A stretch of DNA of 64,000 nt from Chryseobacterium sp. 7 (lineage in GTDB: Bacteria > Bacteroidota > Bacteroidia > Flavobacteriales > Weeksellaceae): positions 1,240,001 to 1,304,000 of the forward strand of contig NZ_RCCA01000001.1 in the NCBI RefSeq assembly GCF_003663845.1, written 5' to 3'. The notes below the pieces were generated by a model. The model was not told where the DNA came from and searched no databases. It was given only the letters and a program-made list of their open reading frames with translations. The position numbers were made by a program, and so were the translations under genes. This document shows positions 45,434 to 54,516 of the stretch, piece by piece; the first letter of the stretch is position 1; each line of letters opens with the position of its first letter.

Positions 45434-46543
45434 TTAATTAACGTAATCCTTCGCAGGCTGCTTGTCTATAATTTTTCCGTTTTCAAGAATCAGTACAAAA
45501 GGATTGCTTCTCGCAATGGTTTTGATGGCAGTTGCATCCATCATCGCATTTTTAATCGTTTTAAAAGTATTTGGATAGGTAGAAATTCCGTAGATAAGAG
45601 CTCCTTTCTGAGTATTTACCTTAGCTTCCACTTTCTGAAGCAGATCAGCGGGAACATCTTTTGGGTGGTAAGAGAACACCAAAACAGCTTTTGGAGCATT
45701 GATGATCTCATTGGTAATTTCCATTCCGGTAGGATCTTCAATCTTAAATTTCACAATTTCAGATTTATAACCTTCTTTTACAAGTACAGATTCATTTTTT
45801 CCATCTTCAATCTTCCATGGAGAACCTTCTGCCCAGTATTCTGTTTTTTTGATATAATCATCCTGATTCAGTTTTATTACAGCTCCGGTTTTCTGATTTT
45901 TAAGAGAATAGAAAGTCTTATATTCAGAAGGATTTTTCTCAATTTTTCCTTTTTCAGCCTTGATGTCTGTTCCTATTTTATAATCACGGAAATCAATGAT
46001 GGGTTCATGCATAATTCCCTGAGCCATCACGTAGATCATCCCCAAAGAGAATACAGCTAAAAGGATATATTTAAATGTGTTGGAAGGCTCTTTCTGAGTA
46101 ATTCCATACGCATCTTTTTTACGGAAATCTTTTCTGTATAAAATGAACAGAATAATCAATCCTATCAAAAGCACCACATCCTTAAGGAAGCTCTGCCAAG
46201 GCGTAAATTTGATAGCATCTCCAAAACATCCGCAATCTGTTACCACATTGAAATAAGCAGAATAGAACGTAAGGAATCCAAAGAAAACACAAAGCGCAAT
46301 TAATACGGATAAGGTAAATTTAAGCTTTAATTTAAGCAGCAGCATAAATCCTAAGAAAAGTTCCAATACCACTACGATAATTGAAAAAAGCAGGGCAAAC
46401 TTTTCTAAAAATGGCATATTGAAAACCGGAGGCGCAAAATATTCTTCCATTTTGAAAGAAAAACCTACCAGATCCACGGCTTTCACAAAGCCTGAAAGGA
46501 TAAAAATAACAGCAATAATAAAGCGTAATAAACCTTTGAGCAT
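45434..46543 (-). CDS. BT_3928-family DoxX/MauE-like membrane protein
   Basis: A 369-residue protein. Residues 1-150 form four membrane helices of the DoxX/MauE type (LLRFIIAVIFILSGFVKAVD, with CGCFGDAIKFTPWQSFLKDV in the third-helix region); the rest is a soluble domain that resembles a thioredoxin-like fold without a CxxC pair (AVLVFSYHPKDVPADLLQKV). The CGCFG motif suggests redox coupling. The start is one base after the DUF1599 stop, so the genes are coupled, a pairing known in Bacteroidota. Confidence 0.85.
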   Translation of the reverse strand: MLKGLLRFIIAVIFILSGFVKAVDLVGFSFKMEEYFAPPVFNMPFLEKFALLFSIIVVVLELFLGFMLLLKLKLKFTLSVLIALCVFFGFLTFYSAYFNVVTDCGCFGDAIKFTPWQSFLKDVVLLIGLIILFILYRKDFRKKDAYGITQKEPSNTFKYILLAVFSLGMIYVMAQGIMHEPIIDFRDYKIGTDIKAEKGKIEKNPSEYKTFYSLKNQKTGAVIKLNQDDYIKKTEYWAEGSPWKIEDGKNESVLVKEGYKSEIVKFKIEDPTGMEITNEIINAPKAVLVFSYHPKDVPADLLQKVEAKVNTQKGALIYGISTYPNTFKTIKNAMMDATAIKTIARSNPFVLILENGKIIDKQPAKDYVN

Positions 46544-46544
46544 A

Positions 46545-47111
46545 TTAAATATTTTTGGGTTCGAATTGATTTTCTTTTTCCGAGAACTTGATTAAACAGA
46601 AGACAGCATAATTCAGCATATCGAAATAGTTGGCATCAAGCCCTTCCGAAACAATAGTTTGTCCCTGGTTATCCTCAATCTGTTTAGTTCTCAATACTTT
46701 TTGATAAATAAGATCCGTAATGGAAGAAATTCTCATATCTCTCCATGCTTCACCATAATCATGATTTTTTCTTTCCATCAAAGCCTTTGCTTCATTGGCA
46801 TATTGGTCATACAGACCTAAAATTTCTTCCTTATTTTCATTGAAATCATTGGAAAGGCCTTTCTCCAGCTGAATAAGCCCAATGATAGAGTAGTTCACAA
46901 TGGCAATAAATTCATCTTCTTCACTCTCATCCACCATTTTTTTATCAGTCATCTGCAGCGTACGGATTCTGTTCACTTTAATATAAATCTGATCCGTAAT
47001 GGAGCTCGGTCTTAAAACCCTCCATGCTGCACCATAATCCTGCAGTTTTTTACCGAAAAGATCACGGCACTGACTGATAATTTTCTCGAACTGTACTGAT
47101 GTTTTTAACAT
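46545..47111 (-). CDS. DUF1599 protein with an internal duplication
   Basis: A 188-residue protein made of two similar halves: LFGKKLQDYGAAWRVLRPSS then ITDQIYIKVNRIRTLQ, and ERKNHDYGEAWRDMRISSI then TDLIYQKVLRTKQIED. The shared pattern DYGxAWRxxRxSSITDxIYxKVxR shows an internal repeat. DUF1599 resembles nucleotide-pyrophosphohydrolase-like helical folds, but the reaction is not established. Coupled to the BT_3928 gene. Confidence 0.85.
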   Translation of the reverse strand: MLKTSVQFEKIISQCRDLFGKKLQDYGAAWRVLRPSSITDQIYIKVNRIRTLQMTDKKMVDESEEDEFIAIVNYSIIGLIQLEKGLSNDFNENKEEILGLYDQYANEAKALMERKNHDYGEAWRDMRISSITDLIYQKVLRTKQIEDNQGQTIVSEGLDANYFDMLNYAVFCLIKFSEKENQFEPKNI

Positions 47112-47154
47112 AAAATTTCTTAATCTTCCAAATATACGAATTCGGTTTTAGATT

Positions 47155-47412
47155 TTTGAATTTGAAGAGCTGAGTTTGTGAGTAAGAGGGTGGGAGAGTG
47201 GGAGAGTGAGAGTTTTAGGGTTTTAGGATTAGAGAGTGTCTGAGGTAAGAATTTCAAAATTCGATTGACCTAGTTTTAGGATTTGAAAGTGAACATTTAG
47301 CTTCCAGCTTATAATTTATAATTTTCAGATTCTAAATTCTCATTAAAAACTCACAAATCACTAATTTTGCAAGATAGCAAAAATCAATTATCATTCATCA
47401 ATTATAAACTCC
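47155..47412. repeat. Low-complexity intergenic repeat block 7 and folP leader
   Basis: GGGTGGGAGAGTGGGAGAGT (47189-47208) and TTTTAGGGTTTTAGG words are followed by TTAGCTTCCAGCTTATAATT and ATTCATCAATTATAA words. The repeat vocabulary continues, in pyrimidine orientation, across the folP start codon into codon 16. A promoter box lies within. Confidence 0.6.
47362..47369 (+). promoter_or_regulatory. -7 box TAATTTTG for folP
   Basis: A TAnnTTTG match 43 bases before the folP ATG; a small stem TTTTGC/GCAAAA follows immediately. Confidence 0.5.
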
Positions 47413-48279
47413 ATGCTCTCCAACTCCCAAACCTTCCAACCCTCAGACCCTCCCACCCATTCAATCAACTGTAATGGCCGCTTAGTACAGCTGGACACTC
47501 CAAAGATTATGGGAATCCTTAATATGACCCCGGATTCTTTCTCTGATGGCGGGAAATTTAATAATGAAAAATCAGCGTTGAAACATGCTGAAAAACTATT
47601 GAAAGATGGAGCTGAAATACTGGATATCGGTCCTCAGTCGACACGTCCCAATGCTGAGTTTTTGAGTGCTGGCGAGGAAATAAAACGAATCGGAAGTCTT
47701 ATTTCTCAGATTAAAAAAGAATTTCCGGAAGCCCTCATTTCCCTTGATACTTTTTATGCAGAAACCGTACAATTTGGATTTAATGAAGGAATTGATCTGA
47801 TTAATGATATCTCAGGCGGCCACTATGATGCCAAAATGTTTGATACAGCTTCTGAAACGAAGCTTCCTTACATTCTTATGCATGTAAATCCCTCCTACGA
47901 AACCATGCACGATAAAATAAAATTCGAAGATATTACACTGGAAGTGAACCAATATTTTTCCAAAAAAACAAAAGAACTTTTAGAAAAAGGAGTGAATGAT
48001 ATTATTCTTGACCCCGGTTTTGGTTTTGGGAAAACAGTAGAAGATCAGATGAAAATGATCCATGAAGCTGAATACCTCGGATTTGGAAAATTTCCTCTTT
48101 TGATAGGCATTTCAAGAAAGTCATTTATCTATAAACCTCTCGGGAAATCACCTCTGGATATCAATGAAGAAACACAGAAACTTCATAGGCTGGTTCTGGA
48201 GCAGGGAGCAAAAATTGTAAGAGTTCATGATGTGGCTTCAGCAAAGGAAACGTTGACTCATTTTTTACGAAAAAAATAA
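47413..48279 (+). CDS. folP: Dihydropteroate synthase
   Basis: A 288-residue enzyme that joins p-aminobenzoate to the pterin pyrophosphate in folate synthesis, the target of sulfonamides. MGILNMTPDSFSDGG, DIGPQSTRPNA, ISLDTFYAETV, LINDISGG, ILDPGFGFGKT and LIGISRKSFI are the pterin- and pABA-binding motifs. The first 16 or so residues (MLSNSQTFQPSDPPTH) come from the pyrimidine-rich intergenic repeat and have no counterpart in the family; the only later ATG would cut into the barrel, so this start or a non-ATG start must be used. Confidence 0.93.
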   Translation: MLSNSQTFQPSDPPTHSINCNGRLVQLDTPKIMGILNMTPDSFSDGGKFNNEKSALKHAEKLLKDGAEILDIGPQSTRPNAEFLSAGEEIKRIGSLISQIKKEFPEALISLDTFYAETVQFGFNEGIDLINDISGGHYDAKMFDTASETKLPYILMHVNPSYETMHDKIKFEDITLEVNQYFSKKTKELLEKGVNDIILDPGFGFGKTVEDQMKMIHEAEYLGFGKFPLLIGISRKSFIYKPLGKSPLDINEETQKLHRLVLEQGAKIVRVHDVASAKETLTHFLRKK

Positions 48280-48295
48280 AAAGTGTGAAAAAAAC

Positions 48296-48325
48296 TTGTG
48301 AGTAATTAAAAAGTTTATACATTTG
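48296..48325 (+). promoter_or_regulatory. Promoter of the ilv operon (TTG-N19-TACATTTG)
   Basis: A -33 TTG (48296-48298) and a -7 TACATTTG (48318-48325) are separated by 19 bases, the best Bacteroidota promoter match seen here. The leader-peptide ATG begins 5 bases after the box, so the transcript is probably leaderless. Confidence 0.7.
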
Positions 48326-48329
48326 CAGT

Positions 48330-48413
48330 ATGAATTTTACGAATCAGAAAAATATCATTGTCATTTCTATTATTGCTGTTGTCATTAGCAACAGTAAGGA
48401 AACGGCATTTTAG
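48330..48413 (+). CDS. ilv leader peptide 1 (Ile/Val-rich)
   Basis: A 27-codon ORF whose first 20 residues are MNFTNQKNIIVISIIAVVIS; it ends with KETAF and TAG. Ten of the residues are Ile or Val. GGAAACGG inside its last codons (48398-48405) is complementary to CCGTTTC in the terminator stem at 48441, so ribosome stalling at Ile/Val codons could favour the antiterminator. Translation would start at or next to the transcript 5' end. Confidence 0.75.
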   Translation: MNFTNQKNIIVISIIAVVISNSKETAF

Positions 48414-48440
48414 ATAGATTTATATTTAAATTATATATAG

Positions 48441-48471
48441 AACCGTTTCAAATTATGAAACGGTTTTTTTT
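48441..48471 (+). terminator. ilv attenuator terminator 1
   Basis: AACCGTTTCA pairs with TGAAACGGTT across a 5-base loop and is followed by a run of T residues, with no gene yet begun. It fits an attenuator for leader peptide 1. Confidence 0.82.
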
Positions 48472-48495
48472 GTTTTAATTTTTTATAGTACAAAC

Positions 48496-48552
48496 ATGTA
48501 TCAGTTATTATCAGTAATTATTATCGTCATTATTATTCCCTTGCGTCTGTGA
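48496..48552 (+). CDS. ilv leader peptide 2 (Leu/Ile/Val-rich)
   Basis: An 18-codon ORF reading MYQLLSVIIIVIIIPLRL, with 14 branched-chain residues out of 18, followed by TGA. The sequence TGTGAGAAGG, spanning its stop codon, matches 9 of 10 bases needed to pair with CCCTCTCACA in the next terminator stem. It lies after terminator 1 and before terminator 2. Confidence 0.75.
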   Translation: MYQLLSVIIIVIIIPLRL

Positions 48553-48582
48553 GAAGGAAGATATATGACTGTACATATATTG

Positions 48583-48614
48583 AGCCCTCTCACAGCGTGA
48601 GAGGGCTTTTTTTA
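48583..48614 (+). terminator. ilv attenuator terminator 2
   Basis: AGCCCTCTCAC pairs with GTGAGAGGGCT around a 3-base loop, followed by seven or eight T residues, 33 bases before the ilvE ATG. Confidence 0.88.
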
Positions 48615-48646
48615 TTCCCATTTTAATTTTTTTTAAACCCTATAAC

Positions 48647-49519
48647 ATGTATTACAACGACGACACGACCATCTACTTTGACGGAAAATTTATGAAAGCG
48701 AAAGATGCCGGAACCGATCTTTATGGACAATCTCTTCACTATGGTTACTCTGTTTTTGAAGGAATTAAATCTTACAGCACGGATCAGGGTACCAAAGTCT
48801 TCAAAGCAAAAGAACATTATGAAAGACTAAAAAGATCAGCAGAACTGATGCATATTCCCTTCGATTATTCTGTAGATCAGCTTACAGAGCTTACTTACGA
48901 GCTTTTGGAGCGTAACGGTTTCACAGATGCTTATATCCGTCCGCTGGTCACATGTTCACCCAATATGTCCCTTTCAAAAGGGCAAAAATCCTACCTGTCA
49001 CTTCTTGCCTGGGAATGGAATAACGGTTATCTGGCAGATAAAATGAAAATCATGACTTCCCCTTTTCAACGTCCTAATCCTAAAGCTTTCAAGGTTGAAG
49101 CCAAAGTGGGGGGACATTATGTAAACTCGATATTAGCATGTCAGGATGCCAAAGACAAAGGGTATGATGAAGCGCTGGTTCTGGATGAAAATGGAAATGT
49201 TGCCGAAAGTTCAGGTGCCAATGTTTTCTACGAAAAAGATGGAGTTTTATACACTCCTGGCAAAGGAAGCATCCTTCCGGGAATTACAAGACAAACCGTT
49301 TTTGAAATCTGCGAAAAGCTTGATATCCCAGTAAAAGAAACCTTCTTTAAGCCAGAAGAAATGCGAGGTGCAGATGCAGGCTTTTTCTGTGGTACAGCTG
49401 CAGAAATTGTGGCTCTTGATTCACTTGACGATGTTCCCTTTACGAGGAACTGGGAAGAAACGGCAAGCGGAAGAGTACAGCAGGCATATTTAAAATTGGT
49501 AAGAGTTCTGTCATTGTAA
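48647..49519 (+). CDS. ilvE: Branched-chain amino acid aminotransferase
   Basis: A 290-residue class IV PLP enzyme for the last step of isoleucine, valine and leucine synthesis. LHYGYSVFEGIKSY, IRPLVTCSPN, the PLP lysine in VEAKVGGHYVNSILA, NVAESSGANVFYE and GITRQTVFEIC are the family motifs, and FFCGTAAEI follows. First gene of the ilv operon, after two attenuators. Confidence 0.95.
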   Translation: MYYNDDTTIYFDGKFMKAKDAGTDLYGQSLHYGYSVFEGIKSYSTDQGTKVFKAKEHYERLKRSAELMHIPFDYSVDQLTELTYELLERNGFTDAYIRPLVTCSPNMSLSKGQKSYLSLLAWEWNNGYLADKMKIMTSPFQRPNPKAFKVEAKVGGHYVNSILACQDAKDKGYDEALVLDENGNVAESSGANVFYEKDGVLYTPGKGSILPGITRQTVFEICEKLDIPVKETFFKPEEMRGADAGFFCGTAAEIVALDSLDDVPFTRNWEETASGRVQQAYLKLVRVLSL

Positions 49520-49605
49520 ATTTTAAAGGATTAAATATTTGATTATCAGTTAAATAATTCTATTTCCTTAATCGTTGAATATTGTAGATTTTAGGAAAAC
49601 TGAAA

Positions 49606-49683
49606 ATGAAAAGAATATTACAAAATGTAGTTTTGGATCGAAATTTAGTAAAGAACTCCATTTTAAGAAGAGGAAAAGAATAG
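49606..49683 (+). CDS. Possible 25-residue ORF between ilvE and ilvD
   Basis: ATG at 49606 opens [20 protein letters not shown] and ends RRGKE-TAG, 16 bases before ilvD. It has no excess of branched-chain codons and no terminator after it, so it is not an obvious attenuator. It may be a coupling ORF or chance. Confidence 0.25.
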   Translation: MKRILQNVVLDRNLVKNSILRRGKE

Positions 49684-49699
49684 AAAATGTAGGAAAAAT

Positions 49700-51382
49700 A
49701 TGTTAAATAAATATTCAAAAACATTCACGCAAAACAGTGAACAACCCGCAGCCAAAGCAATGTTGTACGGGATAGGATTTACAGAAGAAGATATGCAGAA
49801 GGCTCAGGTCGGAATTGCCAGTATGGGCTATGACGGGAACACCTGTAATATGCATTTGAATGATCTGGCTCAGGTAGTAAAAAAAGGAACATGGAGTCAT
49901 GGATTAGCCGGATTGATCTTTAACACTATTGGAGTAAGTGACGGAATGAGTAACGGAACAGATGGCATGCGTTATTCTCTGGTAAGCCGTGATGTAATTG
50001 CAGACAGCATCGAAGCTATCTGTGGAGCTCAATATTATGACGGATTGATCGCATTGCCAGGCTGCGATAAAAATATGCCGGGAACCATCATTGCAATGGG
50101 AAGATTAAACAGACCATCTATCATGGTATACGGAGGAACCATTGCTCCCGGCCGCTACAAAGGAGAACAGCTTAACATTGTTTCTGCTTTCGAAGCATTG
50201 GGGAAAAAGATTGCGGGAGAAATTACAGAAGAAGACTTTGATGGAGTTGTAAAGAATTCATGCCCGGGAGCAGGCGCATGCGGTGGAATGTATACTGCCA
50301 ATACAATGGCTTCTGCTATCGAAGCACTAGGAATGAGTCTTCCATATTCTTCTTCCAATCCGGCTTTAAGCAAAGAAAAACAGGAAGAATGCCTTGAAGC
50401 AGGAAAATATCTGAAAGTATTACTGGAAAAAGATATTAAACCTTCGGATATCATGACCCGTAAAGCTTTTGAAAATGCGCTTCGCATGATTGTTATTCTC
50501 GGAGGAAGTACCAATGCTGTTCTACATTTTATAGCCATGGCAAAAAGTGTGGGAGTACCGCTTACTCAGGATGATTTCCAGATGATGAGTGATAAAACGC
50601 CGGTACTGGCAGACCTGAAACCAAGCGGAAAATACCTGATGCAGGATCTGTATGAACACGGAGGAATACCATCAGTCATGAAATACCTTTTAAACCAAGG
50701 ATTATTACACGGTGATTGTTTAACGGTAACCGGAAAAACACTGGCAGAGAATTTAGAAAATGTTCCCGATCTGGATTTTAATACACAAAAAATCATAAAA
50801 CCCCTTTCAGAACCTGTAAAAGAAACAGGCCACCTGAGAATATTATACGGAAACCTTGCTGAAAAGGGAAGTGTAGCCAAGATCACAGGAAAAGAAGGAG
50901 AACGTTTTGTAGGAAAAGCCCGTGTATTTGATGGCGAAAAAAATCTGATCAGAGGAATTCAGGATGGAACCGTACAGCATGGAGACGTTATTGTTATCCG
51001 TCATGAAGGCCCGAAAGGAGCTCCCGGAATGCCGGAAATGCTGAAACCTACCAGTGCGTTGATAGGAGCAGGCTTGGGAAGCAGTGTTGCTTTAATTACA
51101 GACGGAAGATTTAGTGGAGGAACCCATGGTTTTGTCGTAGGTCATATCACTCCGGAAGCCCATGAAGGAGGTTTGATAGCTTTTGTAAACAATGATGACC
51201 TGATTGAAATTGATGCTGTAAACAACACCATACAGCTCAAAGTTTCAGAAGAAGAAATAGAAAGAAGAAAGAAAGGATGGCAAAAACCGCCTCTTAAAGT
51301 ACAGAAAGGACTGCTTTATAAATATGCATTAACAGTATCATCAGCGGCAGAAGGCTGTGTAACAGACGAAATCACTCAATAA
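49700..51382 (+). CDS. ilvD: Dihydroxy-acid dehydratase
   Basis: A 560-residue Fe-S dehydratase that forms the 2-keto acids of the Ile/Val pathway. [37 protein letters not shown] and [16 protein letters not shown] carry the cluster- and Mg-binding residues. Full length. Stop is 5 bases from the ilvB start. Confidence 0.96.
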   Translation: MLNKYSKTFTQNSEQPAAKAMLYGIGFTEEDMQKAQVGIASMGYDGNTCNMHLNDLAQVVKKGTWSHGLAGLIFNTIGVSDGMSNGTDGMRYSLVSRDVIADSIEAICGAQYYDGLIALPGCDKNMPGTIIAMGRLNRPSIMVYGGTIAPGRYKGEQLNIVSAFEALGKKIAGEITEEDFDGVVKNSCPGAGACGGMYTANTMASAIEALGMSLPYSSSNPALSKEKQEECLEAGKYLKVLLEKDIKPSDIMTRKAFENALRMIVILGGSTNAVLHFIAMAKSVGVPLTQDDFQMMSDKTPVLADLKPSGKYLMQDLYEHGGIPSVMKYLLNQGLLHGDCLTVTGKTLAENLENVPDLDFNTQKIIKPLSEPVKETGHLRILYGNLAEKGSVAKITGKEGERFVGKARVFDGEKNLIRGIQDGTVQHGDVIVIRHEGPKGAPGMPEMLKPTSALIGAGLGSSVALITDGRFSGGTHGFVVGHITPEAHEGGLIAFVNNDDLIEIDAVNNTIQLKVSEEEIERRKKGWQKPPLKVQKGLLYKYALTVSSAAEGCVTDEITQ

Positions 51383-51387
51383 AAAAT

Positions 51388-53112
51388 ATGGAAAACCTGA
51401 ATATATCAACAGAAATACAACTGAGCGGAAGCCGGATCATTCTTGAAGCTTTTCTTCAGGAAGGGGTGAAAACCGTTTTCGGATATCCGGGAGGTGCCAT
51501 TATTCCTATTTATGATGCCCTTTATGATTATAAGGAAAACCTGAAACATATCCTTGTCCGCCACGAGCAGGCGGCAGTACATGCAGCACAGGGCTTAGCA
51601 AGAGTCTCTGGAGAAGTCGGGGTTGTATTGGCAACCAGTGGTCCCGGAGCTACCAATCTTGTAACCGGTTTGGCAGATGCACTATTGGATAATACTCCTT
51701 TGGTATGTATTACAGGGCAGGTTTTTGAACATCTTTTAGGAACTGATGCCTTTCAGGAAATAGATGTAATGAACGTCACAAGCCCGGTTACCAAATGGAA
51801 TTATCAGGTAACTGATGCCAATGAGCTACCTGAAGTGTTAGCAAAAGCATTTTACATTGCAAAATCTGGCCGCCCGGGTCCTGTACTGATTGATGTGACC
51901 AAAAATGCCCAGTTACAGTCTGTTGCCTATAAAGGATATTCACAATGTAATTCATTGAGGAGTTATAAGCCGGATCCTGATCCGTGTTTGGAAAATATTG
52001 CTCAAGCTGCAAAGCTGATCAACAATGCGGAAAAACCATTTATCATCGCAGGGCAGGGGATTATGCTGGGGAAAGCTGAAAAAGAGTTTTTACAGTTTGC
52101 AGAAAAATCAGGAATTCCTGTAGCATGGACTGTTCTTGGAATGAGCGCTATTGCCACAAACCATCCTCAAGCTGTAGGAATGGTAGGAATGCATGGAAAC
52201 TATGGTCCGAATATATTAACCAACGAATGCGATGTTCTTATTGCTGTCGGAATGAGGTTCGATGACCGTGTGACCGGAAGACTGGATCAATATGCAAAAC
52301 AGGCCAGAATTATTCACCTGGATATTGATAACGCTGAGATCAATAAAAATGTAAAAGTAGACGTTCCGGTTCTTGGGAACTGCAAACATACCCTTCCTCT
52401 TCTTACGGAAAGGATTGCAAAAAGAGAACATCATGAATGGCATGAAAGATTCAAAAAATGTCATGAAGTTGAAACTATCAAGCTGATCAATACAGAGCTT
52501 TATCCTGAAGAAGGTGAGATTACCATGGGAGAAGTTATTCGTTACCTGAATGAAATGACAAAAGGTGAGGCGGTAATTGTAACAGATGTGGGACAACACC
52601 AGATGGCAACATGCCGTTACTCTCATTTCAAACATTCCCGGACCAATGTTACAAGTGGAGGGCTCGGAACAATGGGATTCTGTCTTCCCGCAGCGATAGG
52701 GGCATCTTATGCACAGACCCAAAGACCTGTTATTGCCGTAATGGGAGATGGTGGTGCTCAGATGAATATCCAGGAGCTGGGAACCATTATGCAGTACCAT
52801 CCGGAAGTGAAGATTCTGATTCTTAATAATTGCTATCTGGGAATGGTAAGGCAATGGCAGGAATTGTTTCATGAAGAAAGATATTCCTCGGTAGATATCC
52901 AAAGCCCCGATTTTGTTCAGGTTGCAAAAGGATATAATATCTCCGGAAAGAAAGTTTCTGACAGAGAAGACCTGAAATGGGCACTCCGTGAAATGCTGGA
53001 TCACAAAGGGTCTTTCCTCCTTGAAGTAATGACAGGAAAAGAACATAATATATTTCCGATGATCCCGCAGGGAAAAAGTGTTTCGGAGATTGTATTAAAT
53101 AATAAAGCTTAA
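51388..53112 (+). CDS. ilvB: Acetolactate synthase large subunit
   Basis: A 574-residue TPP enzyme that makes acetolactate or acetohydroxybutyrate. FGYPGGAIIPIYDAL, the activating glutamate in LVRHEQAAVHAAQG, VLATSGPGATNLVTGLADA, and the TPP motif MGDGGAQMNIQELG to LNNCYLGMVRQWQ are visible. Uses FAD and works with the small subunit encoded next. Confidence 0.96.
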   Translation: MENLNISTEIQLSGSRIILEAFLQEGVKTVFGYPGGAIIPIYDALYDYKENLKHILVRHEQAAVHAAQGLARVSGEVGVVLATSGPGATNLVTGLADALLDNTPLVCITGQVFEHLLGTDAFQEIDVMNVTSPVTKWNYQVTDANELPEVLAKAFYIAKSGRPGPVLIDVTKNAQLQSVAYKGYSQCNSLRSYKPDPDPCLENIAQAAKLINNAEKPFIIAGQGIMLGKAEKEFLQFAEKSGIPVAWTVLGMSAIATNHPQAVGMVGMHGNYGPNILTNECDVLIAVGMRFDDRVTGRLDQYAKQARIIHLDIDNAEINKNVKVDVPVLGNCKHTLPLLTERIAKREHHEWHERFKKCHEVETIKLINTELYPEEGEITMGEVIRYLNEMTKGEAVIVTDVGQHQMATCRYSHFKHSRTNVTSGGLGTMGFCLPAAIGASYAQTQRPVIAVMGDGGAQMNIQELGTIMQYHPEVKILILNNCYLGMVRQWQELFHEERYSSVDIQSPDFVQVAKGYNISGKKVSDREDLKWALREMLDHKGSFLLEVMTGKEHNIFPMIPQGKSVSEIVLNNKA

Positions 53113-53123
53113 AAATAAAAAAG

Positions 53124-53405
53124 ATGAAAACAGATCATAAAGAATACACCATTACGGCGTACACAGAAGATTATTTAGGATTGATCAGCCGCATCAATGC
53201 TATATTTTCAAGAAGAAGAATTTCTCTGGTAACCTTCAATGTAGGTCCTTCGGAAATAGAAAAAGTAAAAAAGTTTGTTATTGTCATCAGAGAAACAGAA
53301 GATTCTGTTCAAAAGATCAGCAGACAAATGGAAAAACAGGTAGATGTTCTGGAAGTACATTATCACAGAACTCCATACCTGACCGCAATAGAATATGCGA
53401 GTTAA
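53124..53405 (+). CDS. ilvN: Acetolactate synthase small subunit (short, ACT only)
   Basis: A 93-residue ACT-domain protein: YTITAYTEDYLGLISRINAI, then FSRRRISLVTFNVGPSEIEK and VRETEDSVQKISRQMEKQVDV. It contains just one ACT domain and lacks the C-terminal half of longer IlvH/IlvN proteins, like the short E. coli IlvN. It would confer valine feedback regulation on IlvB. Confidence 0.9.
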   Translation: MKTDHKEYTITAYTEDYLGLISRINAIFSRRRISLVTFNVGPSEIEKVKKFVIVIRETEDSVQKISRQMEKQVDVLEVHYHRTPYLTAIEYAS

Positions 53406-53458
53406 GAATAAGAATAAAAATTAAACATCACAATCAATAATAAATAAAATCAAAAAAA

Positions 53459-54505
53459 ATGGCAAAATTGAATTTTGGAGGAGTAGAGGAAAACGTAGTA
53501 ACAAGAGAAGAATTTCCGTTGGATAAAGCTCAGGAAGTATTAAAAGATGAAGTAGTAGCAGTAATCGGATATGGAGTGCAGGGACCCGGACAGGCTTTAA
53601 ACCAGAAAGATAACGGAATTAACGTAATTGTAGGACAGAGAAAAAACTCCAAATCATGGGATAAGGCAGTAGCAGACGGATTTGTGCCGGGAGAAACCTT
53701 ATTCGAAATCGAGGAAGCATTAGAAAAAGGAACCATTATCTGCTATCTTCTGAGTGATGCCGCACAGATTGAATACTGGCCGAAAGTAAAACAGCATCTT
53801 ACCCCAGGAAAAGCACTATACTTCTCTCATGGTTTCGGAATTACGTTCAGTGAGCGTACAGGAATTGTTCCTCCAGCCGATGTAGACGTATTTCTGGTAG
53901 CACCAAAAGGTTCAGGAACATCATTAAGAAGAATGTTCTTACAGGACAGAGGTTTGAACAGCAGTTTTGCTGTATATCAGGATGCTACGGGAAAAGCCAG
54001 AGAAAGAGTAACCGCATTAGGAATCGCAATAGGAAGCGGATATCTTTTTGAAACCGACTTTAAAAAAGAAGTATACAGTGATCTTGCCGGAGAACGTGGA
54101 ACACTGATGGGAGCTGTACAGGGAATATTTGCCGCTCAGTATGATGTATTGAGAAAAAATGGCCACAGCCCTTCCGAAGCTTTTAATGAAACTGTAGAAG
54201 AACTCACTCAGTCATTAATGCCGTTGGTCGCAGAAAACGGAATGGACTGGATGTACGCCAATTGTAGTACAACCGCTCAGAGAGGAGCTTTAGATTGGTG
54301 GAAGCGTTTCAGAGATGCTACTTCGCCTTTGTTTGAAGAATTGTATGACAACGTAGCCAAAGGAAACGAAGCACAACGTTCTATCGACAGCAATAGCAAA
54401 CCGGATTATCGTGAAAAATTAGAAGCTGAACTTACAGAGCTAAGAGAAAGCGAAATGTGGAAAGCTGGTAAGACGGTGCGAAGCCTGAGACCCGAAAACA
54501 ATTAA
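53459..54505 (+). CDS. ilvC: Ketol-acid reductoisomerase
   Basis: A 348-residue class I KARI, converting acetolactate to dihydroxyisovalerate with NADPH. VIGYGVQGPGQALNQKD is the dinucleotide loop, followed by VGQRKNSKSW with the NADPH-binding basic residues, YFSHGFGITF, APKGSGTSLRRMFLQDRG, the metal-binding DLAGERGTLMGA and NETVEELTQSLMPLVAENGM. Complete. Confidence 0.95.
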   Translation: MAKLNFGGVEENVVTREEFPLDKAQEVLKDEVVAVIGYGVQGPGQALNQKDNGINVIVGQRKNSKSWDKAVADGFVPGETLFEIEEALEKGTIICYLLSDAAQIEYWPKVKQHLTPGKALYFSHGFGITFSERTGIVPPADVDVFLVAPKGSGTSLRRMFLQDRGLNSSFAVYQDATGKARERVTALGIAIGSGYLFETDFKKEVYSDLAGERGTLMGAVQGIFAAQYDVLRKNGHSPSEAFNETVEELTQSLMPLVAENGMDWMYANCSTTAQRGALDWWKRFRDATSPLFEELYDNVAKGNEAQRSIDSNSKPDYREKLEAELTELRESEMWKAGKTVRSLRPENN

Positions 54506-54516
54506 TTACCAAACAG

